Source of the DNA: Desulfuromusa sp.
GTDB lineage: Bacteria; Desulfobacterota; Desulfuromonadia; Desulfuromonadales; Geopsychrobacteraceae
NCBI GenBank assembly: GCA_021647765.1
Contig: JAKIUD010000011.1
Coordinates: 1-62,280, forward strand
Direction of reading: 5' to 3'
Length of the DNA: 62,280 nt
The notes under the pieces: model-generated
The model's database searches: none
Told to the model about the DNA's origin: nothing
Seen by the model: the letters and a program-made list of their open reading frames with translations, nothing else
Shown: piece after piece, positions 26,200-34,133 of the stretch
Layout: every line of letters begins with the position of its first letter
How positions within the stretch are numbered: position 1 is the first letter of the stretch
Program-made: the position numbers and the translations under genes

Positions 26200-27501
26200 A
26201 TGATCGGTTTGATAATGTTTGTCGTCTGTCTGGGGCTACTGTTGTTTGGTTTTCCGGTCGCATTTACTTTTGGGGGTGCCGCAGTTGTTTTTGGTCTGAT
26301 TGCTGAGGGGCCAAGCATGTTCAACCTGATGCCGCACCGCATCTGGGCAGTTATGAACAACACCATCTTGATGGCGATTCCATTGTTTATCTTCATGGGG
26401 ATTGTTTTACAGAAATCCAAATTGGCCGAAAAATTACTCGAATCAATGGGCTTTCTCTTTGGTGAAATGCGTGGTGGAATTGCCATTTCAACCATCCTGG
26501 TCGGGTCACTATTGGCTGCTTCTACCGGGGTTGTTGGCGCCAGTGTTGTGGCTATGGGAGTCATTTCCCTGCCGGTTATGCTTAAGTATAACTACGATAA
26601 GAGGCTGGCAACCGGTGCAATCTGTGCTGCTGGAACGCTGGGGCAGATTATCCCTCCGTCGATTGTCCTGATTATCCTTGGGGATGTCTTTCAGGTTCCC
26701 GTTGGAGATCTGTTTTTGAAAGCTTTCTGGCCAGGGCTATCTTTAGTTTTACTTTATGTTATTTACATTGCAGTCATCACCTATTTCAAAAAAGATCTGG
26801 CTCCACCGATTCGTTTGGAAGGGGCAGAACATGGGACAAAAGCACAGCAGATTGGCAGAGCACTCAAGGCAATTATCCCCCCACTGATTCTCATTACTGT
26901 TGTGCTCGGTTCTATTTTATTTGGTGTCGCAACGCCCACTGAATCCTCCGCTGTCGGTGGTGTCGGCGCAATTATTTTGGCCGCAATGTATAGGCAATTA
27001 TCGGTCAAAATGGTCTGGACCAGTGCTTTGGAAACAGTCAAAATTACCTCGATGGTTTTTGCTATTCTGGTCGGTGCAACTGCATTCTCGATGGTTTTCA
27101 CCTATACCGGTGGTGATTATCTGGTGGAAGATTTTATGATGGCGCTCCCCGGTGAAAAATGGGGATTTTTGATTACATCCATGCTGGCTATTATGGCACT
27201 TGGGTTTTTTATCGATTTTGTCGAAATTTCTTATATTATTGTCCCGATTTTGGCACCGATTGCTGCCAATTTGGGAATTAATCCTGTCTGGTACGCAATT
27301 TTAGTGGCTATGAATCTGCAAACATCATTTTTGACCCCACCGTTTGGCTTCAGTCTGTTTTATTTGAAGGGAGTTTCGCCGCCCGGGGTTAAAACAACTG
27401 ATATTTACAAGGGGGTTATACCTTTTATTGCGATCCAGGTTTTTGTGCTGGCGATTTTGATTATCTTCCCTGGTTTTTTTGGAATAAGCAGTACTTATTA
27501 A
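26200..27501 (+). CDS. dctM: TRAP transporter large permease (DctM2)
   Basis: This 433-residue, roughly 12-helix DctM is strongly similar to DctM1 in its motifs (FMGIVLQKSKLAEKLLES, GVVGASVVAMG, CAAGTLGQIIPPSIVLIILG, TSFLTPPFGFSLFYLKG). It is the ion-driven translocation subunit for DctP2. It starts 15 bases after dctQ2 and is the last gene of the operon. The likeness of the two permeases suggests a duplication or paired systems for related 2-oxoacids. Confidence 0.95.
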   Translation: MIGLIMFVVCLGLLLFGFPVAFTFGGAAVVFGLIAEGPSMFNLMPHRIWAVMNNTILMAIPLFIFMGIVLQKSKLAEKLLESMGFLFGEMRGGIAISTILVGSLLAASTGVVGASVVAMGVISLPVMLKYNYDKRLATGAICAAGTLGQIIPPSIVLIILGDVFQVPVGDLFLKAFWPGLSLVLLYVIYIAVITYFKKDLAPPIRLEGAEHGTKAQQIGRALKAIIPPLILITVVLGSILFGVATPTESSAVGGVGAIILAAMYRQLSVKMVWTSALETVKITSMVFAILVGATAFSMVFTYTGGDYLVEDFMMALPGEKWGFLITSMLAIMALGFFIDFVEISYIIVPILAPIAANLGINPVWYAILVAMNLQTSFLTPPFGFSLFYLKGVSPPGVKTTDIYKGVIPFIAIQVFVLAILIIFPGFFGISSTY

Positions 27502-27530
27502 ATAGTGTCACTTAAGTCATATTTAAATTG

Positions 27531-27573
27531 ATACAAAGAAGACCGTGCTGAAATAGCACGGTCTTCTTTGTAT
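27531..27573. terminator. bidirectional terminator between dctM2 and ferritin
   Basis: A perfect 19-bp stem (from ATACAAAGAAGACCGTGCT) with a five-base loop has A/T-rich outer ends in both directions. It lies between convergent genes and can end both transcripts. Confidence 0.9.
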
Positions 27574-27612
27574 CTACTGCAAAATTATATCTGAATGGTG
27601 ATCTCTTTGTTC

Positions 27613-28119
27613 CTATTCCACGATTGGAACAAAAACACGTTTTGCCAGCTCCTGGTCAATCATCATCAACCCGCGGCCATCCTCTTTGACCCTTTTCAGT
27701 TTGGCAATGATATGACTGGCATTGGCCTCCTCCTCAATTTGTTCGGTGATAAACCACTGGAGAAAAATCTGTGCGGCGTGGTTTTTTTCTTGTTGGGCAA
27801 GATCCATCAGGTTGTTGATACGAGAGGTGACTTCCTGTTCATGTTTTAGTGTTTCTTCGAATATCTCCAGAATTGAGCTGTACTCATTTCGTGGTGCTTC
27901 GATGGCCATAAGTTTTACCTTGCCGCCTGTTTCACAGACAAACTGGAACATTTTTTCAGCATGAGCCATCTCTTCTTGAAACTGGGTGTTCATCCAGTTA
28001 GCCATGCCCGAGAGATCCTCCGCTTCAAAATATGTCTGCATTGCTTTGTAAGTAAAAGCGGAATAATATTCGAACTGAATTTGATCACTGATGGCATCGA
28101 CAAGTTTTTTACTCAGCAT
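27613..28119 (-). CDS. ftnA: ferritin (FtnA type)
   Basis: This 168-residue four-helix protein oxidises and stores iron. The ferroxidase ligands lie in IQFEYYSAFTY, FQEEMAHAEKMF and QWFITEQIEEE. No heme-binding Met of bacterioferritin is evident. The start at 28119 follows AAAGGAGAC; a longer in-frame reading begins at 28218 without a ribosome site. The leader contains a partial Fur-like box. Confidence 0.95.
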   Translation of the reverse strand: MLSKKLVDAISDQIQFEYYSAFTYKAMQTYFEAEDLSGMANWMNTQFQEEMAHAEKMFQFVCETGGKVKLMAIEAPRNEYSSILEIFEETLKHEQEVTSRINNLMDLAQQEKNHAAQIFLQWFITEQIEEEANASHIIAKLKRVKEDGRGLMMIDQELAKRVFVPIVE

Positions 28120-28166
28120 TTTTTGTCTCCTTTGGATTTTAATGTTCTCATGTTTAAATACGACTA

Positions 28167-28181
28167 TGATAGTAATAATTA
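28167..28181. promoter_or_regulatory. possible Fur box upstream of ferritin
   Basis: The 15 bases TGATAGTAATAATTA match the 7-1-7 Fur consensus at 11 of 14 defined positions, about 50 bases upstream of the ferritin start. The region is A/T-rich, so chance likeness is possible. Confidence 0.3.
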
Positions 28182-28268
28182 TGGGGTTCTGTAAAGAGAA
28201 ATAAACTGGCAGAACCACAATATTTTAATAGTCTGTGTCTTTTGCAAAAGTCTTTAAATTCAGTGACC

Positions 28269-28345
28269 GTCATTCACGCGGAGGCGGGAATCCAGAGGTT
28301 TCTTGGGTTTGTCAAAAACTGGATCCCTGTTTTCACGAGGATGAC
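28269..28345. repeat. palindromic dispersed element upstream of engB
   Basis: Arms 28269-28295 (GTCATTCACGCGG...ATCCAG) and 28319-28345 are inverted repeats matching at 19 of 27 positions, with a 23-base loop. The right arm is followed by GACTTTTGCAAGAG, and a related CTTTTGCAAAAG palindrome precedes the left arm near 28240. This style is common among small non-autonomous repeats. It occupies the 365-bp divergent gap between ferritin and engB. Confidence 0.75.
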
Positions 28346-28484
28346 GACTTTTGCAAGAGGCTCGTATTAAAGTCACAATTGTCCAGTGCAGGCGGTTAAG
28401 TTCTGTTGACAGTTGCCAAACCCATTTTGCATAGGCTATTCTCCGGGAACTTGAAATTTAAACCTATGATTATTGGATTGAATC

Positions 28485-29096
28485 ATGAAAATATATTCAG
28501 CTGAGTTTATAAAAAGTGCCACCAGACCAGGAAATTATCCGCCGAAAGAGTTGCCGGAAATTGCCTTTGCCGGACGCAGTAATGTGGGTAAAAGTTCGTT
28601 AATCAATGTTCTGGTTAACCGGAAAAGTTTAGTCAGGACATCCTCAACTCCGGGGCGTACCCAGTTAATTAATTTTTTTAATATAAACAACCAATTTTCT
28701 TTGGTCGATTTGCCCGGTTACGGTTATGCGAAAGTCCCTCTGGCGGTGAGAAAAGCTTGGGGACCAATGATCCGAACCTATCTAGAAGTGCGCGAATCGC
28801 TTCATGCTGTCATCTTTATTTTTGATATTCGCCGGGTTCCACGTGAAGAGGATATTCGTCTGCTCGATTGGTTGGAAGAGTTCGGTGTGCCAACGATTCC
28901 TGTCATCACCAAAATAGATAAAGTGAACCGTTCGCAACGGGAGAAACAAATCAAACCGATTCTTGAGGAAACTGGACTCCCATACGATGCCTTCAGTCTG
29001 TTCTCTGCACATACCCGGGAAGGGAGCGATGAAATCTGGGAGCGGATTGAAGCCGCTCTTGAGCCTGAAGGTTTATTAAGTGATGAGGTAGAATGA
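28485..29096 (+). CDS. engB: ribosome biogenesis GTP-binding protein EngB/YsxC
   Basis: This 203-residue GTPase is needed for 50S subunit assembly. It has G1 GRSNVGKSS, G3 DLPGYG and G4 TKIDK, with the STPGRTQLINFF switch region typical of EngB. A TTGACA at 28406-28411 lies about 75 bases upstream but with no good -10. It overlaps the next gene by 4 bases. Confidence 0.96.
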   Translation: MKIYSAEFIKSATRPGNYPPKELPEIAFAGRSNVGKSSLINVLVNRKSLVRTSSTPGRTQLINFFNINNQFSLVDLPGYGYAKVPLAVRKAWGPMIRTYLEVRESLHAVIFIFDIRRVPREEDIRLLDWLEEFGVPTIPVITKIDKVNRSQREKQIKPILEETGLPYDAFSLFSAHTREGSDEIWERIEAALEPEGLLSDEVE

Positions 29097-29692
29097 AAGC
29101 AACGCGGTTACATTTACTCCGCCATGGACAAGTGGAAGGGTTTGAGAATAATCGTTATAATGGGCAGGGTGATGTGCGCTTGACTGACCTTGGGCGGCAG
29201 CAGTCGGCAGCTTTTGCCGGTCGGTTTCAATATCAGCAACTCAGTGGTATTTATTCGAGTGATCTCTATCGTTGCCGGGTTGCTGCTGATCAAATTGCCC
29301 TGTTGCAGCAAGTTCAACCTGATTATCGGAAAGAGTTGCGCGAGTTGCACATTGGTGATTGGCAGGGGCAAACCTGGCAACAATTACAGCGGGACTATCC
29401 CGATTTGTGGCAAGCGCGACTTGATGATATCGTTAATGTGGCACCTCCCGGGGGTGAGAGTCTGCTGCAGATGGCCGAGCGAGTGCGTCCAGTCATCAAA
29501 CAGATTATTTCTGCCCATGAGGGTGGAGAAATTGTTATGGTTGCCCACGGAGGTGTCAATCGGGTTATTTTGCTTGATGCTATCGGCGCTCCCCTGGAGC
29601 GACTGTTCCATATTGAGCAGGATTATGGTTGCCATAATATTATCGACTTTTATCCAGATGGTATCGCCGTTGTCAAGAAACTCAACGGCTAA
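29093..29692 (+). CDS. cobC: histidine phosphatase family protein, alpha-ribazole phosphatase-like
   Basis: This 199-residue phosphoglycerate-mutase-fold protein has the RHGQ phospho-His motif near the N-terminus, the GQGDVRLTDLGRQQ segment, and VMVAHGGVNR. CobC removes the phosphate from alpha-ribazole phosphate in cobalamin assembly. The cobalamin reading is supported by the CbiET gene that follows; without it the specificity of such phosphatases is hard to call. It is translationally coupled to engB. Confidence 0.72.
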   Translation: MKATRLHLLRHGQVEGFENNRYNGQGDVRLTDLGRQQSAAFAGRFQYQQLSGIYSSDLYRCRVAADQIALLQQVQPDYRKELRELHIGDWQGQTWQQLQRDYPDLWQARLDDIVNVAPPGGESLLQMAERVRPVIKQIISAHEGGEIVMVAHGGVNRVILLDAIGAPLERLFHIEQDYGCHNIIDFYPDGIAVVKKLNG

Positions 29693-29711
29693 AAATAGCC
29701 CCAAAAGAATT

Positions 29712-29833
29712 TTTAACGGAGAGTCGGAGAGGACGCAGAGATCGCTGAAAAAACCATGAAAAACTGATTTTATTGTTTTAAAGTCCAGGATAGCTCTTTT
29801 GGTTTCTCTGCTTCTCTCCACCTCTCCGTTAAA
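29712..29833. repeat. MITE-like element with 29-30-bp terminal inverted repeats
   Basis: Arms 29712-29741 and 29805-29833 begin and end with TTTAACGGAGAG and pair with about four mismatches and one gap. They enclose 63 bases without a reading frame. The arms consist of GGAGAG-rich repeats. It fills the gap between cobC and cbiET. Confidence 0.75.
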
Positions 29834-29867
29834 TGTTTTTTTTGATTTCTCCTGAAGGGAGGCAATA

Positions 29868-31079
29868 ATGAAGTCATTTCATGTTATTGGCGCCGGGATT
29901 ACGGGTCATGAAGGTTTTACCCCGCATGCCCTGGAACTGATTAACCAGAGTGAACTCCTGTTTGGGGCACAGCGCTTACTGGATTTATTCCCCGATTTTT
30001 CCGGTGAAAAGTTTGCGGTTGATGATCATAATCTGGCTGAAATGGTTGATCGCTTACAGCATTGTGATAACCGAGTGGTCGTTCTCGCTTCGGGAGATCC
30101 CCTGTTTTTTGGCTTGGGGCGATATTTACTGCGCAATCTGGCCAACGAGTTAATTGAATTTTTACCCAATGTTACTTCGGTACAGTACGCTTTTGCAAAA
30201 ATCCGGGAACCCTGGGACGATTCAGTTTTTATCTCCGTCCATGACAGAGCGTTGAAGGATATAGTCGATCGAATTGTTGCCAACGATAAGGCTGCTATTT
30301 TGACCGATGGAGTTAATACTCCGGGGATGATCGGGAGAGAACTGCTGAGCCGTCATCGGAGTGGTTACAAGGCTTATCTGTGTGAAAACTTGGGAACTGC
30401 TACCGAAAAAATTCGCGTCACAGATGTGAAAGGCCTGCTTGAACTGGAAGCTGCTCCTCTCAATGTTTTGATTCTGATCAAGGAATATGAGGATGATACC
30501 CACGTTTATGTGCCAACCCTCGGGATTCCTGACGATGAGTTTGTCAGCATCAAAAAATTGATCACCAAGGAAGAGGTGCGGGTTGTGACACTGGCGAAGT
30601 TGAAACTGCGCCACGATATGTGCCTTTGGGATATCGGTGCCGGGTCTGGATCAATCTGTATCGAGGCGGATCACCTTCTTCCTGACGGGCGGATCTTCGC
30701 TATCGAACGTAATGCCGAGTCACGACAGTTTATCAAGGAGAATCTGCAAAAATTCAATACTCGCAATGTTGTTTTGATTGAAGGAGATGCCCCCGATTGT
30801 CTGGAAGAATTACCCGACCCTGATCGTGTATTTATTGGCGGTAGTGGTGGCAGACTTTGGGAAATTCTGGATACAGTTGATCAACGCTTGGCAAGTGGGG
30901 GGCGAATTGTCTTGAATGCAAGTACCCTTGATACCTTGACTGCGGCGAATGAATATTTTGGCAACGCTGGTTATCAGGTTGAAGTTGTTACCATCAATAT
31001 CGCCAGAACCCGTCCACATTCAAACTATAAAATGTTTGAGGCTTACGATCCGGTTTATATTCTGACCGCGGTAAAGTAG
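29868..31079 (+). CDS. cobL: precorrin-6Y C5,15-methyltransferase (CbiE-CbiT fusion)
   Basis: This 403-residue fusion has an N-terminal CbiE methyltransferase domain (about 1-200; VIGAGITGHEGFTP, LASGDPLFFGLGRYL) and a C-terminal CbiT domain (about 215-403; TKEEVRVVTLAKL, LWDIGAGSGSICIEA). It methylates C5 and C15 of the corrin ring and decarboxylates the C12 acetate side chain. CbiE and CbiT are separate in Salmonella and fused in CobL. The other corrin genes are not in the window. GGGAGG precedes the start. Confidence 0.94.
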   Translation: MKSFHVIGAGITGHEGFTPHALELINQSELLFGAQRLLDLFPDFSGEKFAVDDHNLAEMVDRLQHCDNRVVVLASGDPLFFGLGRYLLRNLANELIEFLPNVTSVQYAFAKIREPWDDSVFISVHDRALKDIVDRIVANDKAAILTDGVNTPGMIGRELLSRHRSGYKAYLCENLGTATEKIRVTDVKGLLELEAAPLNVLILIKEYEDDTHVYVPTLGIPDDEFVSIKKLITKEEVRVVTLAKLKLRHDMCLWDIGAGSGSICIEADHLLPDGRIFAIERNAESRQFIKENLQKFNTRNVVLIEGDAPDCLEELPDPDRVFIGGSGGRLWEILDTVDQRLASGGRIVLNASTLDTLTAANEYFGNAGYQVEVVTINIARTRPHSNYKMFEAYDPVYILTAVK

Positions 31080-31092
31080 TCTTCTTCTCTGC

Positions 31093-33072
31093 TCAGGATA
31101 ACTTTTGAATTGCTTTTTGTAATTCCGAGAACTGATAGGGTTTTTTCAGGAATCCAGCTAGCCCTTTACCGACAAATTGTTGTGAGACTTCCTGTTCATT
31201 ATAGCCGCTGCAGATAATGACTTTGACGTCGGGATCAATTCTCCGGAACTCTCGAAAAGCTTCTTCCCCGTTCATTCGGGGCATGGTTAGATCCATCAGA
31301 ACAAAACTGATCTGGTTATGCCGCTGTTTGAAAATCTCTAGTGCTTCTTTTCCATCACCAGCGGTGACCGTTTCAAAACCAAATTCACTCAGCATCTCTT
31401 TTCCGATATCCCTGACGGTTTCTTCGTCATCAACCAATAATACCAGGCCACTTGCCTGCAATAACAGCTCTTCAATTTCAATATCCCGCTTGGCTGCCAG
31501 CAGGGTTGATGCGGGCAATAAAATTTTAAAAGTGCTCCCTTTACCAACTTCAGTGTAGATTTTTATCGCACCGCTATGACCGCGAACAATTCCTAAAACA
31601 GCAGCCATTCCAAGTCCTCGACCGGTAAATTTTGTGCTGAAAAATGGTTCAAAAATACGTGGTAGCGTTTCCGGGCTCATCCCGCAGCCAGTATCTGCTA
31701 CTTCGATGAAAACATAGCGACCTTCCGTGAGGTTCTCATCCAGCCAGGTCTCCTGTAGATAGGTGTGGTCACAATCCATGACTCCTGTCGAAATTGCTAT
31801 GATTCCACTCTCTTCTCCAATGGCGTCAGAGGCATTAATAACAAGATTCACAAGAATCTGACGGAGTTGTGTCGCATCTGCTTCAATGCTGGGAAGATCA
31901 GGAGCAAGGTCATAACGTAAGGTGGCTTTTTTGCTGCAGGAAACGGCCAGTATCTGCGCCATTTCTTCAACGATCAGAGAAAGGTTCAGTGGCTCGACAA
32001 CAAACTTCCCTTTTCCTGAGTATGCCAGCATCTGGTTGGATAAATCTGCAGCTTTGCTGGTTGCCAGTTTAATCTGTCGCAGATTCTCCATTGCCGGAGA
32101 TTCAACAGTTAAGCGCCGTTGAGCGAGCTCACAATGACCGATCACTGCCATCAGGATGTTATTGAAATCATGGGCAATCCCACCTGCCAGAACCCCGAGA
32201 CTTTCAAGCTTTTGTGCCCGCAACATTTGTTCTTCAAGTTTCTTTTGTTTCTCCTCAGCCTTTATCCGTTCGCTGATGTCGCGGGTGATAGACAGGATAC
32301 AGGGTTCAGCATCGATCTCAATGATTCGTGCAGATATTAAGCAGGGGATAATCGATCCATCTTTGTGCCGAAAGTCAAATGCCATTTCTCTCACTTCACC
32401 ATGTTCGCGAAGCTCAGAAACAAATTGATTACGATCTTCATCCCGGCACCAGACATTAAGGTCTTCAGGACGAGAGCTGCGGTTAATAACCTCTTCCTCT
32501 GTCCAACCGGAAATATTGATAAAGCCCTGGTTGATTTCAATATATCTTCCATCAACAAGGCGAGTTAAGGAGACTGCATCAGGATTGAGTTTAAAGGCAC
32601 GGGAGAACTTTTCTTCCGAAAGGCGAAGGGCTTCCTCTGCCCGTTTGCGCTTACTTATATCACGCATAAAAGAGTGGTATGAGCCATCCGGCATTACCCT
32701 GCTGTTCATTTCAACGGGGACGGTGGTTCCATCTTTGCGAGTGAGTTGCCGTTCAGTTTGAACTGTCTTTCCCTGTTTGAGGAGGTCATATCTTAGCGGA
32801 GCACGGAGTTTTTCTGCCTCTGTAAATAACTGACCGAGATTCATATCAACCAACTCTGTGTAGCTATAACCAGTTAGAGTCGCGGTACTCTGGCTGGCAC
32901 CGATGATATTTCCATCGGGGTCACCCATGAAGATGGCGTCAGCTGCAAATTCGATTAAAGCTTCATAGCGGTCTGAATTATATCTTACCGTTTGTAGAGA
33001 TTCTTTCAGACGGTGATTTTCTTCCTGTAGATAGGAAATTTTTTGGGTGAGATCATTGTCAGGTTGTGCCAT
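31093..33072 (-). CDS. hybrid sensor histidine kinase (PAS-PAS-HisKA-HATPase-receiver)
   Basis: This 659-residue soluble protein has a short N-terminal coiled coil, two PAS domains (about 30-150 and 155-275), a HisKA domain with GGIAHDFNNILMAVIGHCELA, an HATPase domain and a C-terminal receiver (about 540-659; VLVDDEETVRD and FVLMDLTMPRMNGEEAF). It lacks an output domain and a neighbouring regulator, so the signal and target are unknown. A good ribosome site (GGAAGGAG) precedes the start. Confidence 0.93.
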   Translation of the reverse strand: MAQPDNDLTQKISYLQEENHRLKESLQTVRYNSDRYEALIEFAADAIFMGDPDGNIIGASQSTATLTGYSYTELVDMNLGQLFTEAEKLRAPLRYDLLKQGKTVQTERQLTRKDGTTVPVEMNSRVMPDGSYHSFMRDISKRKRAEEALRLSEEKFSRAFKLNPDAVSLTRLVDGRYIEINQGFINISGWTEEEVINRSSRPEDLNVWCRDEDRNQFVSELREHGEVREMAFDFRHKDGSIIPCLISARIIEIDAEPCILSITRDISERIKAEEKQKKLEEQMLRAQKLESLGVLAGGIAHDFNNILMAVIGHCELAQRRLTVESPAMENLRQIKLATSKAADLSNQMLAYSGKGKFVVEPLNLSLIVEEMAQILAVSCSKKATLRYDLAPDLPSIEADATQLRQILVNLVINASDAIGEESGIIAISTGVMDCDHTYLQETWLDENLTEGRYVFIEVADTGCGMSPETLPRIFEPFFSTKFTGRGLGMAAVLGIVRGHSGAIKIYTEVGKGSTFKILLPASTLLAAKRDIEIEELLLQASGLVLLVDDEETVRDIGKEMLSEFGFETVTAGDGKEALEIFKQRHNQISFVLMDLTMPRMNGEEAFREFRRIDPDVKVIICSGYNEQEVSQQFVGKGLAGFLKKPYQFSELQKAIQKLS

Positions 33073-33176
33073 TTGCCACTCCTTCCATACAAAACAATAT
33101 CACGTATTTCAGGGCTGTTTTTTGCTAAATACTTAACAGTTTCTTATGGTACACTTTTTTATGCGGATAAGTCATC

Positions 33177-34049
33177 TTATTTGATGCGTTGGCAGAACAG
33201 ACCTGCAACGATCAGAATCAACCCCGTGTAGGTCGCGGTCAAAATTTCTTCTCCAACCAGAAAATGGATAAATATCAGGGAAAGAAACGGGGAGAGAAAA
33301 ATCAAATTGCTGATCTTGGCTGTATTGTCAGTCAGTTTCATCGCCATCAGCCAGAGGACAAAACAGACCCCCATTTCAATACAGCCGATGTAAACAGCAC
33401 CGAGCAGACCACTAAGCGGTGGTAGCCGCGATTCTGCTGTCAGCAGATAATATCCGAGGACAAATGGAAAACTGCAGAGAAAATTGACAAACAACCCGAC
33501 TACCGGATCGCGGCTGTCGCGGGTGTTAAAAATCCAATAAAGTGCCCAGACGATAGTGCTGATCAGTGCTAATGCAACGCCGAGAGGATCGGTAAATTGC
33601 AGACTGAATGGGTTTCCTTCGGTTGAAATAACCACCACACCGCAATAGCTCACAATGAGTGCCAGCCATTGTTGCCAACCGATTTTCTGTTTCAATAACG
33701 GAACGGCGAGCAAGGAGAGGGTAATTGCCCAGGTATAATTGAGTGGTTGTGCTTGCTGTGCTGGCAGCAGATCATAGGCTTTGAACAGGATCAGATAATA
33801 GAGGAATGGGCTGAGCAGGCCGAGTAGAATAGATAAAAAGTACTCACGTCGGCTGCATTGAAATGCCAGCCGCAATTTACCCTGGTAGAGCAGAATGGCT
33901 CCCAGCAGCAGAGTTGAAAAGAAGCCGGAATAGAGGAGCAGCTCAATGGGACTGAAATAGCGCAGGGACAATTTAAAAGCTGTCGCCACTGTTGACCAGA
34001 GCAGAACGGCACCCAGACCATAAAAGATTGCCTGCCGTTGCTTGGTCAT
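33177..34049 (-). CDS. EamA/DMT family transporter
   Basis: This 290-residue protein has about ten hydrophobic helices in two EamA halves (first half near WSTVATAFKLSLRY, second half near ALALISTIVWALYWIFNTRD). DMT exporters move amino acids or other metabolites across the inner membrane; the substrate cannot be read from sequence. The ribosome site is weak. Confidence 0.88.
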   Translation of the reverse strand: MTKQRQAIFYGLGAVLLWSTVATAFKLSLRYFSPIELLLYSGFFSTLLLGAILLYQGKLRLAFQCSRREYFLSILLGLLSPFLYYLILFKAYDLLPAQQAQPLNYTWAITLSLLAVPLLKQKIGWQQWLALIVSYCGVVVISTEGNPFSLQFTDPLGVALALISTIVWALYWIFNTRDSRDPVVGLFVNFLCSFPFVLGYYLLTAESRLPPLSGLLGAVYIGCIEMGVCFVLWLMAMKLTDNTAKISNLIFLSPFLSLIFIHFLVGEEILTATYTGLILIVAGLFCQRIK

Positions 34050-34133
34050 CCTGTGCCCCAGATTAAGGCAGCACTGATAACAACCCAGTGTCTGCTGATG
34101 AATCTATTCTGTTCCGGTTGATGGTTCATCAGG

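Noticed and set aside
28120..28490. A cobalamin riboswitch upstream of engB-cobC
   Set aside because: No B12-box-like GCCACTG core or matching long helices were seen; the structure there is the palindromic repeat.
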